Positions 63,400 to 64,000 of a DNA stretch of 64,000 nt are shown in pieces (within the stretch, counting starts at the first letter, position 1; the number at the start of each line of letters is the position of its first letter). The notes beneath the pieces are model-generated. The model ran no database searches, was not told the DNA's origin, and saw only the letters and a program-made list of their open reading frames with translations. The DNA comes from Syngnathus acus. Its lineage: Eukaryota; Chordata; Actinopteri; Syngnathiformes; Syngnathidae. The translations under genes were made by a program, and so were the position numbers. The stretch is taken from positions 3,183,053-3,247,052 of the forward strand of contig NC_051093.1 in the NCBI RefSeq assembly GCF_901709675.1, read 5' to 3'.

Positions 63400-63800
63400 A
63401 AAAGGACGAGGAATTTGATCGATGGATTTAATGATTTAGAGTGCACAGATGGTTTGATAATACTATTCCTTATATAATAGTTATTTGATATCTAATTTAT
63501 ATATCGTTATATGGGCCTGTGGAATATTTTGAAGTGCAAGCGCCGTCAGCTGCGCGCACGCATTGTTGACAAAGGACGATCGATGGATTTAATGATTTGG
63601 AGTGACACAGATGGTTTGATAGCATTATTGCTTATATAATAGTTATTTGATATATAATTTATATATCGTTATATGGGCCTGTGGAATATTTTGAAGTGCA
63701 AGCGCCGTCAGCGGCGCGCACCCATTGTTGACATAAAGGACGATCGATGGATTTAATGAATTGGAGTGACACAGATGGTTTTATAAACCTGTTATTTATG
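63400..63800. repeat. tandem repeat, period about 161-164 bp
   Basis: Units start at GATGGATTTAATGATTTRGA (63421, 63582, 63746), each with GTTGACAAAGGACGATCGAT just before and ATATGGGCCTGTGGAATATT near the middle. Two units are nearly complete and the third is partial. AT-rich, non-coding. Confidence 0.85.
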
Positions 63801-63879
63801 TAATAGTTACTTGAATAACTCTGAATGTTACGTCAGGCCCGTTCTCAGCTCTTCGTTTGTGTTTATGTCACTATCGTTT

Positions 63880-63980
63880 AGCCCAGATATGGGCACACTA
63901 ACGGCCCGCGGGCCACATCCGGCCCACGGGGCCGTTTAATCCGGCCCGCCAAACCTGAATAAATTGTATTGTTCAATTTT
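63880..63980. mobile_element. hAT-like MITE left end
   Basis: CGGCCCGCGGGCCACATCCG and CCGGCCCGCCAAACCTGAAT: the typical left end of fish hAT-derived MITEs, cut by the window edge. Confidence 0.5.
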
Positions 63981-64000
63981 GTTTGGGGTCATTTTCCCTG

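Overview
This window is vertebrate nuclear DNA, almost certainly from a ray-finned (teleost) fish. Genes are split into many short exons with GT..AG introns. Dinucleotide microsatellites are abundant, and fish-type repeats are scattered throughout (non-autonomous DNA transposons, solo LTRs, LINE and SINE tails). I recognise ten protein-coding loci from their translated exons, plus one truncated locus. The compact genes and the presence of two different fish type I interferon groups suggest a spiny-rayed fish; the species cannot be decided from the sequence.

Layout, left to right: csf3 (G-CSF cytokine, + strand, with its promoter in the first 300 bases); samd14 (- strand); a repeat-rich gap; an SH3/WW/PH/RhoGAP gene best matching arhgap27 (+); a truncated ccdc103 (+); abi3 (+), whose C-terminal SH3 is interrupted by an in-frame stop; LTR and SINE-type repeats; an RCC1/BTB gene of the rcbtb1/rcbtb2 family (+) lying between two copies of one LTR; a five-exon type I interferon (-); rdm1 (+), divergent from that interferon; itga3 (integrin alpha-3, -); a second, four-cysteine-type type I interferon (+); caskin2 (ankyrin/SH3/SAM scaffold, +). 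The last 7.6 kb is repeat-dominated: a LINE fragment, a solo LTR with target-site duplication, a C2H2 zinc-finger ORF and tandem repeats.

From general knowledge, most of these genes have human orthologues on 17q (CSF3, SAMD14, ARHGAP27, CCDC103, ABI3, RDM1, ITGA3, CASKIN2), so the block is a shuffled piece of that ancestral chromosome segment. They do not form one pathway. Three helical cytokines (csf3 and two type I interferons) share 44 kb with signalling, cytoskeletal and adhesion genes. The interferon/rdm1 intergenic segment carries IRF-type and NF-kB-type motifs. Exon positions were read by eye from splice consensus and reading frame. They sum to an intact frame for csf3 exons 2-5, samd14, rcbtb, both interferons, rdm1, caskin2 and abi3 up to its stop.
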